NCBI GenBank assembly: GCA_017744915.1
Contig: JAGIAH010000001.1
Span: forward strand, 682,001-746,000
DNA from: Agrobacterium tumefaciens
Lineage (GTDB): Bacteria > Pseudomonadota > Alphaproteobacteria > Rhizobiales > Rhizobiaceae
Reading direction: 5' to 3'
DNA: 64,000 bases
Part shown: in pieces, positions 54,852-64,000 of the stretch
Layout of the letters: every line of letters begins with the position of its first letter
Numbering within the stretch: the first letter of the stretch is position 1
Notes under the pieces: model-generated
Database searches by the model: none
The model's input: the letters and a program-made list of their open reading frames with translations, nothing else
Told to the model about the DNA's origin: nothing
Made by a program: the position numbers and the translations under genes

Positions 54852-55334
54852 ATGCGTCACGTTGATTTTTCCCCCCTCTATCGTTCCACCGTCGGCTTCG
54901 ACCGTCTTTTTTCGATGCTCGACGGCCTCGGCCAGCCCGAACAGGCACAGTCCTATCCGCCCTATAATATCGAGCGGACCGGTGAAAACACCTATCGCAT
55001 CACCATGGCGGTCGCCGGTTTCGATGAAACCGAACTCAGCATCGAATCCCGCGCCAATGCACTGACGGTGAAGGCCGAGAAGTCCGCAGATGAAAAGGCC
55101 ACTGAAGGCGAGTTTCTCTATCGCGGCATCGCCACGCGCGCTTTCGAACGCCGCTTCCAGCTTGCTGACCATGTCGAAGTCCAGACCGCTTCCCTGAAGA
55201 ATGGCCTGCTCCATATCGACCTCGTCCGCAATATTCCGGAAGCGATGAAGCCGCGCCGCATCGCGATCTCGTCCGACAGCGCCGATGCGCCGAAGACGAT
55301 CGAAGCCCAGATTTCGCCTGCCCAGGTCAACTAA
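54852..55334 (+). CDS. hspL: Hsp20/alpha-crystallin small heat-shock protein
   Basis: 160 residues. N-terminal MRHVDFSPLYRSTVGFDRLF is typical of IbpA-like class A rhizobial sHsps. The alpha-crystallin domain covers about 35-130 (YNIERTGENTYRITMAVAGF, RGIATRAFERRFQLADHV, LKNGLLHIDLVRNIPE). AAGGAGG precedes the ATG. It would hold unfolding proteins as large oligomers for DnaK/ClpB. The RpoH-type promoter and the setting near a glycerol operon match HspL of Agrobacterium, which also acts as a chaperone for VirB8 of the type IV secretion system. The exact orthologue name is from memory. Confidence 0.85.
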   Translation: MRHVDFSPLYRSTVGFDRLFSMLDGLGQPEQAQSYPPYNIERTGENTYRITMAVAGFDETELSIESRANALTVKAEKSADEKATEGEFLYRGIATRAFERRFQLADHVEVQTASLKNGLLHIDLVRNIPEAMKPRRIAISSDSADAPKTIEAQISPAQVN

Positions 55335-55355
55335 GCTTTTCTGACATGTAAAACG

Positions 55356-55384
55356 AACGGCCCCTTCACGGGGCCGTTTTTGTT
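55356..55384 (+). terminator. Rho-independent terminator of the heat-shock gene
   Basis: AACGGCCCC (55356-55364) pairs with GGGGCCGTT (55370-55378), 5-nt loop, followed by a T-rich tract (TTTTTGTTT), 22 nt after the stop. Confidence 0.88.
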
Positions 55385-55397
55385 TGTGGAAATCCCG

Positions 55398-56417
55398 TCA
55401 GCGAGCGGATGCCGTCACACCTTCAGCAGCCGTCGTTTGCGCGATCGCGGCCTTTTCATGCGCCTTGCGGGCATAACGCTGGGCCAGCACCGCACAGACC
55501 ATCAGCTGAATCTGATGGAAGAGCATGATCGGCAGAACGATTGCACCAATGCTCTGGCCGGCGAAGATCGCACCCGCCATGGGCACGCCGCTGGCAAGGC
55601 TCTTTTTCGAGCCGCAGAAAGTGATGGTGATTTCATCCGCCTTGTCGAAGCCGAGCAATCGACTGCCGAACATCGTCACGCACAGAACCAGCGCCAGAAG
55701 CAGGATGTTGATGAGGATGACCACGCCGATATCCCGGAGAGAAAACGTGTGCCAGATACCCTCGATAACGGCATCGGAAAACGCCAGGTAGACAACCATC
55801 AGGATCGAACCGCGATCGACGGGGGACAAAAGCTTCTTGCGCGCCCGGATCCATTCACCGATCCACGGCTGCAGCACCTGACCAACGATGAAGGGCAAAA
55901 GCAGCTGCAGGAAGATTTGCAGGAACGCATCCAGCGAAAATCCGCCGCCATGGCCGCCCACCGTGAACAGAAAGCCGACCAGCAGCGGTGTCAGGAACAT
56001 GCCGAAAATATTCGAAGCCGAGGCCGAACAGATCGCCGCCGGCACGTTCCCGCCCGCCATGGAGGTGAAGGCGATGGAGGACTGCACGGTGGATGGCAGC
56101 ACGCAGAGAAACAACACGCCCATATAAAGCGGGGCCGGCAGGATGCTTTCGGGAATGAAGCCCAACGCCACGCCGAGAAGCGGGAAAAGGCCGAAGGTGA
56201 CAAGCAGGATCGCCAGATGCAGGCGCCAGTGCAGAATGCCCGCAATCACCACATCCCGCGAAAGCCGCGCGCCGTGCAGGAAGAACAGCAAAGCGATGGC
56301 GAGTTTTGTCGCAAGCCCGAAATATTCCGCCGGCTCGCCGCTGATTGGCAGGATGGAAGCCAAAATCACGGTGGCCACCAGCATCATGGTGAAACGGTCG
56401 GGCAAAAAGCGGGTCAT
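55398..56417 (-). CDS. Bile acid:sodium symporter family protein (YfeH/SBF-like)
   Basis: 339 residues from ATG 56417 (GGAAAG 7 nt upstream; ATG 56435 is an alternative). About ten membrane segments. It carries the SBF-like features FFLHGARLSRDVV, LPSTVQSSIAFTSMAGGNVPAA, GSKKSLASGVPMA and FHQIQLMVCAVLAQRY. The family transports organic acids, often with sodium, into the cell; the substrate is not known for YfeH-type members. It is divergent from a LysR gene, which probably regulates it. Confidence 0.9.
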   Translation of the reverse strand: MTRFLPDRFTMMLVATVILASILPISGEPAEYFGLATKLAIALLFFLHGARLSRDVVIAGILHWRLHLAILLVTFGLFPLLGVALGFIPESILPAPLYMGVLFLCVLPSTVQSSIAFTSMAGGNVPAAICSASASNIFGMFLTPLLVGFLFTVGGHGGGFSLDAFLQIFLQLLLPFIVGQVLQPWIGEWIRARKKLLSPVDRGSILMVVYLAFSDAVIEGIWHTFSLRDIGVVILINILLLALVLCVTMFGSRLLGFDKADEITITFCGSKKSLASGVPMAGAIFAGQSIGAIVLPIMLFHQIQLMVCAVLAQRYARKAHEKAAIAQTTAAEGVTASAR

Positions 56418-56468
56418 GGGAGGTCTTTCCGGCATCGGTTTTGCTTGAAACGCGTGTCACTATCGCTC

Positions 56469-56509
56469 ATCATGATTTCGGATGCAAAGATTAACAGTTA
56501 TCATGATTT
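56469..56509. promoter_or_regulatory. Two palindromic ATCATGATTT repeats in the BASS/LysR intergenic region
   Basis: ATCATGATTT occurs at 56469-56478 and 56500-56509. The core ATCATGAT is itself a palindrome, and the copies are 31 bp apart (about three helical turns). The position between divergent LysR and transporter genes fits two LysR-dimer sites. Confidence 0.65.
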
Positions 56510-56515
56510 GAGATA

Positions 56516-57376
56516 ATGCTGAACCTTCAACATCTTGCCAGCTTCGTCATGCTTCAGCAAACCGGCAGTTTCACACTTGCCGCCGAGCGGCTCGGCATTG
56601 GCCAATCCACGGTCAGCCAGCATATTCAAAGGCTTGAGGCCGCGCTTGGCCGCCGGCTGATCGCGCGTAGCACCCATCAGGTAAAACTGACCGGCGAAGG
56701 GGAGGCGCTGCTCGGTTACGCCCGCAACATGCTTGATATCGACAGCAAGGTCTCATCGCTGTTTAGCGAAACCCGCCTGCGCGGGCGATTAAGGCTCGGG
56801 GTTTCGGAAGATTTTGTCGCCAGCCGGCTAACGGCCATTCTGGAGGAATTCATCCGCCTTTATCCGCTGGTGGATCTGGAGCTGACGGTTTCGCTGAGCG
56901 GCGTGCTTTACCAGATGCAGGACAATGGCGAGCTGGATGTGGTGCTGGCCAAACGCCGTCTCGGCGACAAGCTCGGCCATTTTCTCTACCGCGAACCGCT
57001 CGTCTGGCTGGCGCGCGACCCGGAACGCATGCTCGCCCAGCCGGATGCCCTGCCGCTGATCGCCTTTCCGCCACCGAGCATTACCAGAAAGGCGGCGCAG
57101 GAAGCATTGGACCGGGCCGGCCTATCCTGGCGGATCGTCTGCACCTGCGGAAGCCTGAGTGGACTTACTGCCGCTGCAAGAGCGGGCATGGGCATTCTGG
57201 TGCAGCCCCGCAGCATGGCGCCGGCCGGCCTCAAGGAAATTGCACCCGGCTTGCTGCCAGCTCTGGAAGATGTGGAATTCGTGCTCCAGCCGAGCAAGGG
57301 CGCGGATGCGAAGCTGGTGCGCGCCCTTTCCGACCTTGTGTCGAGCAAGAGCATCGCACCCGGCAGCTTCGTATAG
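56516..57376 (+). CDS. LysR-family transcriptional regulator
   Basis: 286 residues. N-terminal winged helix (about 3-62): FVMLQQTGSFTLAAERLGIG, QSTVSQHIQRLEAALGRRL. The LysR substrate domain follows (about 90-285). No good ribosome site before ATG 56516, which suggests weak or leaderless translation. It probably controls the divergent BASS transporter and its own gene through the repeats above. Ends 57 bp from the glpK stop on the opposite strand. Confidence 0.92.
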   Translation: MLNLQHLASFVMLQQTGSFTLAAERLGIGQSTVSQHIQRLEAALGRRLIARSTHQVKLTGEGEALLGYARNMLDIDSKVSSLFSETRLRGRLRLGVSEDFVASRLTAILEEFIRLYPLVDLELTVSLSGVLYQMQDNGELDVVLAKRRLGDKLGHFLYREPLVWLARDPERMLAQPDALPLIAFPPPSITRKAAQEALDRAGLSWRIVCTCGSLSGLTAAARAGMGILVQPRSMAPAGLKEIAPGLLPALEDVEFVLQPSKGADAKLVRALSDLVSSKSIAPGSFV

Positions 57377-57432
57377 ATTTCCCTGCGTGTTACCCAAACA
57401 TAAAACCGCAACGCACTTTTGCTGGAAATGCC

Positions 57433-58935
57433 CTAGTTTTCCCGTTTCGAAAGGCACCGACCGACGCTGTCGCGCCAGCCGGCAATGGCGTTTTTCCGCT
57501 CGCTATCCTCCATATCGGGACTGAACCGGCGGTCACGCCGCCAATGGTCGGCAAAGGCCTTGCGGTCCGGCCAGATGCCCGCGCGGGAAGCCGCAAGCCA
57601 GGCCGCACCGAGAATGGTCGTTTCAAGAAAGACTGGCCGGTCCACGGGTGCCGCAAGAATATCCGCCAGCCGCTGCATGGTCCAGTCGGAGGCGACCATG
57701 CCGCCATCGACCCTCAGCACCGTCTTGCCATTGTCACCCGCCCAGTCCCTGCGCATGGCGTCCAGAAGGTCAAAGGTCTGATAGGCAACGCTTTCCAGCG
57801 CCGCGCGCGCGAATTCCGCAGGTCCTGTACCTCGCGTCAGGCCGAAAATCGCGCCGCGCGCCTCGGCATCCCAATAGGGCGCGCCAAGACCGGTAAAGGC
57901 CGGTACCAGATAAACACGCTGATTGGGATCGGCCTTTTCGGCAAGCGCACTGACTTCAGACGCAACCGAGATGAAACCAAGCTCATCACGCAGCCATTGC
58001 ACAGCGGCACCGGCAATGAAGATCGAACCTTCAAGCGCATAGGTCGTCACGCCATCGAGGCGATAGGCAATCGTTGTCAGCAACCGATTGGTGGATGCTA
58101 CCCGGTCGGTGCCGGTATTAAGGAGCGCGAAGCAGCCCGTGCCATAGGTGGATTTCATCATGCCCGGCTCGAAGCAGGCATTGCCGATCACCGCCGCCTG
58201 CTGGTCGCCGGCGACGCCAAGGATCGGAATTTCCGCACCCAGCAGCGATTTGTCCGTCACGCCAAAATCGGCGGCGCAATCAAGCACTTCCGGCAGCATG
58301 GCGCGCGGAATGTCGAGGATCGACAGGAGTTCGTCATCCCAGATGTTGTCTTCGATATTGTAGATCAGCGTACGCGAGGCATTGGTGGCGTCGGTCACAT
58401 GGCGTCGGCCACCGGTGAGACGGTAGATCAGGAAACTGTCGACCGTGCCGAAGCAGATTTCTCCCTTCACGGCTTTTTCGCGAAGGCCACTGACGCTGTC
58501 GAGAAGCCATTTCAGCTTGGTGCCGGAAAAATAGGGGTCGAGCAGCAGCCCGGTCTTTTTTGAAAAAAGCGGCTCCAGTCCGCGGCGTTTCAGATCTTCG
58601 CAGATGGGTGCGGCGCGCCTATCCTGCCAGACTACGGCACGATGCACGGCCTCGCCGGTGTTGCGGTCCCAGAGCACGGTCGTTTCGCGCTGGTTGGTGA
58701 TGCCGATGGCCGCAATATCGGATGCGGCGATACCGGCATCGGCAAGCGCCAGCCGGATCGTTTCAAGCACGCTTTTCCAGATATCCTCGGCATCGTGTTC
58801 GACCCAGCCGGAGGCCGGGAAATGTTGCGGAAATTCTCGCTGTCCGACACCGATGACCCGCATGTCGCGATCAAAGACCATCGACCGGGTCGATGTCGTT
58901 CCCTGATCGATCGCCAGAATATAACCGCCCATCAT
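57433..58935 (-). CDS. glpK: Glycerol kinase
   Basis: 500 residues from ATG 58935 (AAGGGAG 5 nt upstream). [19 protein letters not shown] and the glycerol-contact regions [52 protein letters not shown] (in segments) and [19 protein letters not shown] mark GlpK, an FGGY family member. It phosphorylates glycerol at C3 to sn-glycerol 3-phosphate. Last gene of the glp operon, 65 bp after glpV and separated from it by a stem-loop. Its operon partners identify the substrate more surely than the sequence alone. Confidence 0.96.
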   Translation of the reverse strand: MMGGYILAIDQGTTSTRSMVFDRDMRVIGVGQREFPQHFPASGWVEHDAEDIWKSVLETIRLALADAGIAASDIAAIGITNQRETTVLWDRNTGEAVHRAVVWQDRRAAPICEDLKRRGLEPLFSKKTGLLLDPYFSGTKLKWLLDSVSGLREKAVKGEICFGTVDSFLIYRLTGGRRHVTDATNASRTLIYNIEDNIWDDELLSILDIPRAMLPEVLDCAADFGVTDKSLLGAEIPILGVAGDQQAAVIGNACFEPGMMKSTYGTGCFALLNTGTDRVASTNRLLTTIAYRLDGVTTYALEGSIFIAGAAVQWLRDELGFISVASEVSALAEKADPNQRVYLVPAFTGLGAPYWDAEARGAIFGLTRGTGPAEFARAALESVAYQTFDLLDAMRRDWAGDNGKTVLRVDGGMVASDWTMQRLADILAAPVDRPVFLETTILGAAWLAASRAGIWPDRKAFADHWRRDRRFSPDMEDSERKNAIAGWRDSVGRCLSKREN

Positions 58936-58960
58936 GTCACTCCCTTTCAAACGCAATGAC

Positions 58961-58979
58961 GGGGCGGCAAAGCCGCCCC
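58961..58979 (-). other. Intercistronic stem-loop between glpV and glpK
   Basis: GGGGCGGC (58961-58968) and GCCGCCCC (58972-58979) form an 8-bp GC-only stem with a 3-nt loop 22 nt beyond the glpV stop. No T tract follows. Confidence 0.75.
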
Positions 58980-59000
58980 GGTTTAAGATTTCATGCAGAA

Positions 59001-60722
59001 TTACTTCTGCCAGCTTTTGACCAGTTCGTCGTAATTGACGGTGACCGGCTTTTCCTTTTCGTTGGCGATCTTCAGCTGCGGCGCCAGATTGCCCTTCGAA
59101 ACGGCGTCCTTGTTCCAGTATTCGATATCATGTTCTTCCGCCAGCTTCGGGCCAATATCGCCCTGCACGCCAGCGCGTTCCAGACGGCTCATGACCTTTT
59201 CCTGCTCGGCGCAGAGAGAGTCCATCGCCGCCTGCGCGGTCTTCGCACCCGACGAAGCATCGCCGATTGCCTGCCACCACAGCTGCGCCAGCTTCGGATA
59301 ATCCGGAACGTTGGTGCCGGTCGGAGACCACTGCACACGGGCCGGCGAGCGATAGAACTCGATCAGACCACCGAGCTTGGATGCACGGTCGGTGAAGCTC
59401 TTGTGGTGGATGGTGGTGTCACGAATGAAGGTCAGACCCACATGGCTCTTCTTTACATCCACGGTCTTGGAGGTCACGAACTGCGCATAGAGCCAGGCGG
59501 CCTTGGCGCGGTCGTCGGGCGTGGATTTCATCAGCGTCCACGAACCCACATCCTGATAACCGAGCTTCATGCCGTCCTTCCAGTAGACGCCATGCGGCGA
59601 AGGTGCGACGCGCCATTTCGGCGAACCGTCCTCGTTCACGACCGGCAGGCCGGGCTTGGCCATATCGGCGGTAAACGCCGTGTACCAGAAGATCTGCTGG
59701 GCGATATTGCCCTGCGCCGGCACCGGACCGGATTCGGAGAAGGTCATGCCCTGCGCTTCCGGCGGCGCATATTTCTTCAGCCATTCAAGATATTTCTCGA
59801 TGGAATAGACCGAAGCCGGACCGTTGGTATCACCGCCGCGCGCCACGCAGGAGCCGACCGGCTGTGACTTGTCATTGACCTTGATGCCCCATTCATCGAC
59901 AGGCAAGCCGTTCGGCAGGCCCTTGTCGCCGTTGCCGGCCATGGAAAGCCAGGCATCGGTGAAGCGCCAGCCAAGTGACGGATCCTTCTTGCCGTAGTCC
60001 ATATGGCCGAAGACCTTCTTGCCGTCGACATCGCGACCGGTGAAGAATTCAGCAATATCCTCATAGGCCGACCAGTTGACGGGCACGCCGAGGTCATAAC
60101 CATATTTGGCCTTGAAATCGGCCTTGTTCTTTTCGTTGTTGAACCAGTCGTAACGGAACCAGTAAAGGTTCGCGAATTGCTGGTCGGGAAGCTGGTAGAG
60201 CTTCTTGTCCGGGGCCGTCGTAAAGGCGCTGCCGATGAAGTCCTTGAGGTCGAGGCCGGGATTGGTGACGTCCTTGCCTTCATTGGCCATGAAGTCCGTC
60301 AGGTTGCGCACCTGCTGGTAGCGCCAATGGGTGCCGATGAGGTCGCTGTCATTGACCCAGCCGTCATAAAGGTTCTGGCCGGTCTGCATCTGGGTCTGGA
60401 TTTTTTCGACGACGTCACCTTCCTGGATCAGGTCGTGCGTGACCTTGATGCCGGTAATGGCGGTGAAGGCCGGAGCCAGAACCTTGGATTCATATTCATG
60501 GGTCGTGAGCGATTCGGAAACGACCTTGATTTCCATGCCCGCGAAAGGTTTCGCGGCATCGACAAACCATTGCAGCTCCTTTTCCTGATCGCCACGCGAA
60601 AGCGACGACATGTCGCCGATTTCCTTGTCCAGAAACTGCTTTGCTTCCTCCATTCCGGCGAAAGCGGAACCCGTCATTGCCAGCAGCATGGCTGCCGTCG
60701 TCGTCATCAGATGCCGTCGCAT
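59001..60722 (-). CDS. glpV: Glycerol ABC importer, solute-binding protein
   Basis: 573 residues from ATG 60722 (GGGAGG 6 nt upstream; the frame is open to 60884 over glpU). Signal peptide [23 protein letters not shown], cleavage near residue 22. The mature part is a long family 1-type binding protein ([45 protein letters not shown]-like loops absent; [17 protein letters not shown] near the end). Its size and order (glpS-T-P-Q-U-V-K) match the glycerol importer described in Rhizobium leguminosarum. It captures glycerol in the periplasm. Confidence 0.93.
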   Translation of the reverse strand: MRRHLMTTTAAMLLAMTGSAFAGMEEAKQFLDKEIGDMSSLSRGDQEKELQWFVDAAKPFAGMEIKVVSESLTTHEYESKVLAPAFTAITGIKVTHDLIQEGDVVEKIQTQMQTGQNLYDGWVNDSDLIGTHWRYQQVRNLTDFMANEGKDVTNPGLDLKDFIGSAFTTAPDKKLYQLPDQQFANLYWFRYDWFNNEKNKADFKAKYGYDLGVPVNWSAYEDIAEFFTGRDVDGKKVFGHMDYGKKDPSLGWRFTDAWLSMAGNGDKGLPNGLPVDEWGIKVNDKSQPVGSCVARGGDTNGPASVYSIEKYLEWLKKYAPPEAQGMTFSESGPVPAQGNIAQQIFWYTAFTADMAKPGLPVVNEDGSPKWRVAPSPHGVYWKDGMKLGYQDVGSWTLMKSTPDDRAKAAWLYAQFVTSKTVDVKKSHVGLTFIRDTTIHHKSFTDRASKLGGLIEFYRSPARVQWSPTGTNVPDYPKLAQLWWQAIGDASSGAKTAQAAMDSLCAEQEKVMSRLERAGVQGDIGPKLAEEHDIEYWNKDAVSKGNLAPQLKIANEKEKPVTVNYDELVKSWQK

Positions 60723-60799
60723 ATCAATCCTCCCAAGGGTTGCGATTGCATGAAGTCTCCCGGGTGCGGTTTTCCTCCGCCGCACCTTTCTTTTCTGCT

Positions 60800-61093
60800 C
60801 TAGACAAAACGGAAAACGCCGATGGCGTAGACCAAGGATAGAGCAAGAGCCCACCACAGGTTCGGGCCAACCAGCCCGAGCCATGCGAGATGAATGAAGG
60901 CGCTGCCAAGCAGCGAGATGAACAGCCTGTCACCGCGCGTTGTCTCGAAGCGCAAAAGGCCGAAGCGGGGATTGCCGCCGGGCGAAAGATATTCCCAGAA
61001 CCACATGCCGACGAGCAGCAGGGCAATGGCGGCGAAGAACGCAGCTGTCTGCCAGGTCCATGCCATCCAGGTAAAATCGGGCATCTTCGTCAT
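60800..61093 (-). CDS. glpU: Small membrane subunit of the glycerol importer (DUF2160)
   Basis: 97 residues from ATG 61093 (GGGGAGGG 7 nt upstream; TTG 61099 would overlap the glpQ stop). Three hydrophobic segments: FAAIALLLVGMWFWEYL, LFISLLGSAFIHLAWLGLV and WWALALSLVYAIGVFRF. Hallmark region SPGGNPRFGLLRFETTRGDR in the first loop. The family is found only beside these glycerol-type importers; whether it is a structural subunit is not known. Confidence 0.9.
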   Translation of the reverse strand: MTKMPDFTWMAWTWQTAAFFAAIALLLVGMWFWEYLSPGGNPRFGLLRFETTRGDRLFISLLGSAFIHLAWLGLVGPNLWWALALSLVYAIGVFRFV

Positions 61094-61095
61094 GG

Positions 61096-62016
61096 TCAAA
61101 CCCTCCCCAGCGCAAAGCCCTTGGCGATGTAATTACGCACGAACCAGATCACCAGCGCGCCCGGAATGAGCGTCAGTACGCCGGCAGCGGCAAGCAGGCC
61201 CCAGTCCATGCCGGCGGCGGAGACGGTGCGCGTCATCGTCGCGGCAATCGGCTTGGCGTCGGTCGTCGTCAGCGTACGGGCGATCAGAAGCTCGACCCAC
61301 GAGAACATGAAGCTGAAGAAGCAGGCGACACCGATGCCGGAAGCAATGAGCGGCATGAAAATCTTCACGAAGAATTTCGGGAAGGAATAGCCGTCAATAT
61401 AGGCGGTCTCGTCGATTTCCTTCGGCACGCCGGACATGAAGCCCTCGAGAATCCATACCGCGAGTGGCACGTTGAAGAGGCAATGTGCGAGTGCCACGGC
61501 GATATGCGTGTCGATCAGCCCGAAGGCCGAATAAAGCTGGAAGAACGGCAGCGCGAAAACGGCGGGCGGCGCCATGCGGTTGGTCAAAAGCCAGAAGAAC
61601 AGGTGCTTGTCGCCCAGGAACCGGTAACGCGAGAAGGCATAGGCCGCCGGCAGCGCCACGGCCACCGAGATCACCATGTTCATGACAACGTAGATGATCG
61701 AATTGATGTAACCCGAATACCAGGACGAATCTGTGAAGATCGTCCTGTAGTTCTGCAGCGTCGGCTGGTGTGGATAAAGCGTCATGGAAGACACGATTTC
61801 CGTGTTCGTCTTGAAGCTCATATTAACGAGCCAGTAGATCGGCACCAGCAGCAGCAGAATATAGATCGTCGGCACCAGCCAGGAAAAACGCGACGACCCA
61901 TGGTGGCGACGCCGCGCATTGACGGCGAGGCCGGAACGTCCTGTGGCTGCCGCTCTCACCGGCGAATTGCCGATGCCGTTGCGTTCCACACCTGTGGTGA
62001 CATTGGAGGCGCTCAT
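61096..62016 (-). CDS. glpQ: Glycerol ABC importer permease 2
   Basis: 306 residues with six membrane segments, MalG-like. EAA-type loop at DETAYIDGYSFPKFFVKIFMPL (in segments) near residues 210-230. A basic N-terminal extension (RSGLAVNARRRHHGSSRF) precedes the first segment. Gap of 3 bp from glpP. Forms the membrane channel with GlpP. Confidence 0.94.
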   Translation of the reverse strand: MSASNVTTGVERNGIGNSPVRAAATGRSGLAVNARRRHHGSSRFSWLVPTIYILLLLVPIYWLVNMSFKTNTEIVSSMTLYPHQPTLQNYRTIFTDSSWYSGYINSIIYVVMNMVISVAVALPAAYAFSRYRFLGDKHLFFWLLTNRMAPPAVFALPFFQLYSAFGLIDTHIAVALAHCLFNVPLAVWILEGFMSGVPKEIDETAYIDGYSFPKFFVKIFMPLIASGIGVACFFSFMFSWVELLIARTLTTTDAKPIAATMTRTVSAAGMDWGLLAAAGVLTLIPGALVIWFVRNYIAKGFALGRV

Positions 62017-62019
62017 GTC

Positions 62020-62886
62020 TCAGGTCTCCGCGTCGTGGCTGGTCATCACGGTGTAGAACACCCAGGACAACAGCAGGATGATGAGGAAGTAGATCAGCGA
62101 CATGGCCGCCGCCGGCCCGAGGTCGAACTGGCCGAGCGCCATCTTCACGAGATCGATCGACAGGAAAGTGGTGGAGTTACCCGGACCGCCGCCGGTGACG
62201 ACGAAGGGCTCGGTATAGATCATGAAACTGTCCATGAAACGCAGCAGGAAGGCGATCAGCAGAACACGCTTCATCTTCGGCAGCTGGATGAACCGGAACA
62301 CCGCAAAACGCGACGCGCCGTCGATCCGTGCCGCCTGATAATAGGCATCAGGTATGGAGACGAGGCTGGCGTAACACAGGAGGACCACAAGGCTCGTCCA
62401 GTGCCATACATCCATGATGACGACCGTAATCCATGCATCGACCGGATCGTTGACATAGTTGTAGTCCAGCCCGAGCTGATTGGCATAATAGCCGAGCAGC
62501 CCGATATCGCTGCGGCCGAATACCTGCCAGATCGTGCCGACGACGTTCCACGGCACCAAAAGCGGCAGCGCCATGGTAACGAGGCAGATCGGCACGCCGA
62601 TGCCGGACTTCGGCATCTTGAGCGCAATGAAGATGCCGAGCGGAATTTCAATCGCCAGGATGATACCGGAGAACAGGAGATTGCGCCCAAGCGCATCCCA
62701 GAATCGGTCCGATGCCAGAATTTCCTCGAACCATTGCGTTCCTGCCCAGAAGAACTGGTTGTTGCCGAAGGTATCCTGCACCGAATAATTCACAACGGTC
62801 ATCAGCGGAATGACGGCGGAGAAGGCGACCAGCACCAGCACCGGCAGCACCATGAACCACGCCTTGTTGTTCCAGCTTTTTTCCAT
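62020..62886 (-). CDS. glpP: Glycerol ABC importer permease 1
   Basis: 288 residues with six membrane segments, MalF-like. EAA loop YYQAARIDGASRFAVFRFIQLP (about residues 188-209). NYVNDPVDAWITVVIMDVWHW lies in a conserved periplasmic region. Begins 2 bp after the glpT stop, so it is translated with it. Confidence 0.94.
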   Translation of the reverse strand: MEKSWNNKAWFMVLPVLVLVAFSAVIPLMTVVNYSVQDTFGNNQFFWAGTQWFEEILASDRFWDALGRNLLFSGIILAIEIPLGIFIALKMPKSGIGVPICLVTMALPLLVPWNVVGTIWQVFGRSDIGLLGYYANQLGLDYNYVNDPVDAWITVVIMDVWHWTSLVVLLCYASLVSIPDAYYQAARIDGASRFAVFRFIQLPKMKRVLLIAFLLRFMDSFMIYTEPFVVTGGGPGNSTTFLSIDLVKMALGQFDLGPAAAMSLIYFLIILLLSWVFYTVMTSHDAET

Positions 62887-62888
62887 GG

Positions 62889-63959
62889 TCAGGCTCCCAT
62901 CTTCACACGCCAGGAATCAGCGAAGACGCCGATCGCAGCAGGGTCGAAGCGAACACCCGCTTCCGCCGGAATTTCTTCGTCTTCGGCGACAACGATTGCC
63001 AGCTTCTGGCCGGCAAACCGGGCACGGACGATCTTCTGTCGGCCGATATCCTCGACCTTGTCGATGCTGATCGGCATGCCGCCGCGCTCCAGCCGGACGA
63101 ATTCCGGACGGATGCCGATCTCGATGCGCTGTGCCGCGTCAACCTTTGGCGCACCGGCAAGCGGTACACCAAGACCGCCGACCACAGCCGTCGTCCCCTC
63201 GATGCTGGCGGGCAATACATTCATGCCCGGCGAGCCGATGAAATAACCGACGAATGTATGTCCCGGACGCTCGAAAAGCTCGGCGGGCGTGCCGATCTGA
63301 ACGATCTGCCCGTCATACATGACCACCACCTTGTCGGCGAAGGTCAGTGCTTCGGTCTGGTCGTGCGTGACATAGACCATGGTGAAACCGGATTGGCGGT
63401 GCAGGCGCTTCAGCTGCGAGCGCAGCACCCATTTCATATGCGGATCGATGACCGTCAGCGGTTCGTCAAAAAGAATGGCGTTGACGTCCGAACGCACGAG
63501 ACCGCGCGCCAGCGAAATCTTCTGCTTCTGGTCTGCCGTCAGCCCGCGCGCATGGCGTTTGGCCATGCCGGAAAGATCGGTCATCTCAAGGATTTCCCGG
63601 ACGCGTCGGTCGACCTCCGCTTCCGGCACATGCCGGTTGCGCAGCGGAAAGGCGAGATTGTCGTAAACCGTCATCGTGTCGTAAACGACCGGAAACTGGA
63701 ACACCTGGGCGATATTGCGATCTTCGGTCGCGAAATCCGTCACGTCGGTTCCATCAAACGCGATGCGGCCTTCGGAGGGGCGCAGCAGGCCGGAAATGAT
63801 GTTCAGCAGCGTGGTCTTGCCGCAGCCCGAAGGCCCGAGCAGCGCATAGGCCCCGCCATCCTCCCATTCGTGATGCACTTCTTTCAGGGCATATTCACCG
63901 GCGGCCTGCGCCTTGGCATTATAGGCGTGGCGGATATGATCGAGCGTGATACGTGCCAT
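62889..63959 (-). CDS. glpT: Glycerol ABC importer ATPase
   Basis: 356 residues, single ABC domain with a C-terminal MalK/UgpC-like regulatory domain. Walker A GPSGCGKTT (about 42-50), Q-loop AQVFQFPVVYD, Walker B AILFDEPLTVID and H-loop VYVTHDQTEAL. The signature reads LTADQKQKIS instead of LSGGQ. I recall a similar change in this glycerol-importer ATPase subgroup, so it is probably functional. In rhizobia it works as a heterodimer with GlpS, encoded just upstream. Confidence 0.93.
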   Translation of the reverse strand: MARITLDHIRHAYNAKAQAAGEYALKEVHHEWEDGGAYALLGPSGCGKTTLLNIISGLLRPSEGRIAFDGTDVTDFATEDRNIAQVFQFPVVYDTMTVYDNLAFPLRNRHVPEAEVDRRVREILEMTDLSGMAKRHARGLTADQKQKISLARGLVRSDVNAILFDEPLTVIDPHMKWVLRSQLKRLHRQSGFTMVYVTHDQTEALTFADKVVVMYDGQIVQIGTPAELFERPGHTFVGYFIGSPGMNVLPASIEGTTAVVGGLGVPLAGAPKVDAAQRIEIGIRPEFVRLERGGMPISIDKVEDIGRQKIVRARFAGQKLAIVVAEDEEIPAEAGVRFDPAAIGVFADSWRVKMGA

Positions 63960-63972
63960 GACCGATCTCCCC

Positions 63973-64000
63973 TCAAGCCGCTTCGCCGATGGCGCGACCA
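63973..64000 (-). CDS. glpS: 3' tip of the second glycerol importer ATPase (cut by window)
   Basis: Only the last eight codons and stop (GRAIGEAA then TGA at 63973-63975) are inside the window, 13 bp before the glpT start. The assignment rests on operon order in other rhizobia, where glpS precedes glpT. Confidence 0.6.

Noticed and set aside
55380..56516. 378-codon open frame opposite the BASS transporter
   Set aside because: Composition is charged and repetitive as expected from reversing a membrane protein gene; the transporter frame has conserved motifs.
61483..63246. 587-codon open frame on the plus strand opposite the glycerol operon
   Set aside because: It is a high-GC shadow, rich in Arg, His and Gln, with no recognisable motif, opposite conserved glpQ, glpP and glpT.

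Overview
The window looks like a stretch of a Rhizobiaceae genome, most likely Agrobacterium. The GC content is high, codon use is alphaproteobacterial, and many ABC importers are present. Four markers support the assignment: a CpdR-type receiver next to an N-formylglutamate amidohydrolase, a HisN-like phosphatase and an MmgR/suhB-family small RNA; an HspL-like small heat-shock protein with an RpoH-type promoter; a GlpSTPQUV-K glycerol ABC operon of the rhizobial type; and a chemoreceptor ending in an NWEEF-type pentapeptide. The species was recognised from memory, not by a search.

Layout. 0-5.7 kb: a partial Ldh2-type dehydrogenase (cut by the left edge) diverges from a GntR/FCD regulator, ribose-type ABC importer and DJ-1/PfpI protein; two near-identical operator-like dyads lie between them. 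5.7-10 kb: a decayed IS3-family transposase fragment, an EAL-PAS protein, a chemoreceptor and tRNA-Ser(CGA). 10-21.5 kb: a compact catabolic island with a DapA/NanA-type aldolase and dipeptide-type ABC importer on one strand, a divergent Asp-box (sialidase-like) protein, PdxA2 and iron-type alcohol dehydrogenase on the other, then a FadR-type regulator and a DUF1537 acid-sugar kinase. 21.6-33.5 kb: an ATP-grasp/NodB fusion, a YciA-type thioesterase, an SbmA/BacA-like ABC protein whose ATPase motifs are destroyed, and a three-gene transglutaminase/ATP-grasp/alpha-E set. 33.7-40.6 kb: a TadG-like vWA protein, an ABC-F protein, D- and L-lactate dehydrogenase family proteins and a MarR-GNAT fusion with a perfect palindrome at its start.

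40.7-50.5 kb: an eight-gene operon for an unknown polyol or sugar (binding protein, ATPase, permease, SorC-type regulator, aldo/keto reductase, GlpD paralogue, class I aldolase, FGGY kinase), with a GCAATAAATT palindrome upstream. 50.8-57.4 kb: conserved chromosomal genes (tRNA-Val, cpdR, N-formylglutamate amidohydrolase, mmgR sRNA, hisN-like, hydrolase, hspL, BASS transporter and LysR regulator). 57.4-64 kb: the glycerol operon, read right to left from the truncated glpS to glpK.

The main theme is substrate uptake coupled to catabolism: four separate importer operons, each with its own sugar or polyol enzymes or a nearby regulator. In all four, the solute-binding protein gene is followed within about 30 nt by a strong stem-loop and then another gene of the same operon, which suggests a shared way of keeping binding-protein mRNA abundant. 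The least explained systems are the 10-21.5 kb island, the three-gene alpha-E/ATP-grasp set, the degenerate SbmA-like ABC protein and the ATP-grasp/deacetylase fusion.
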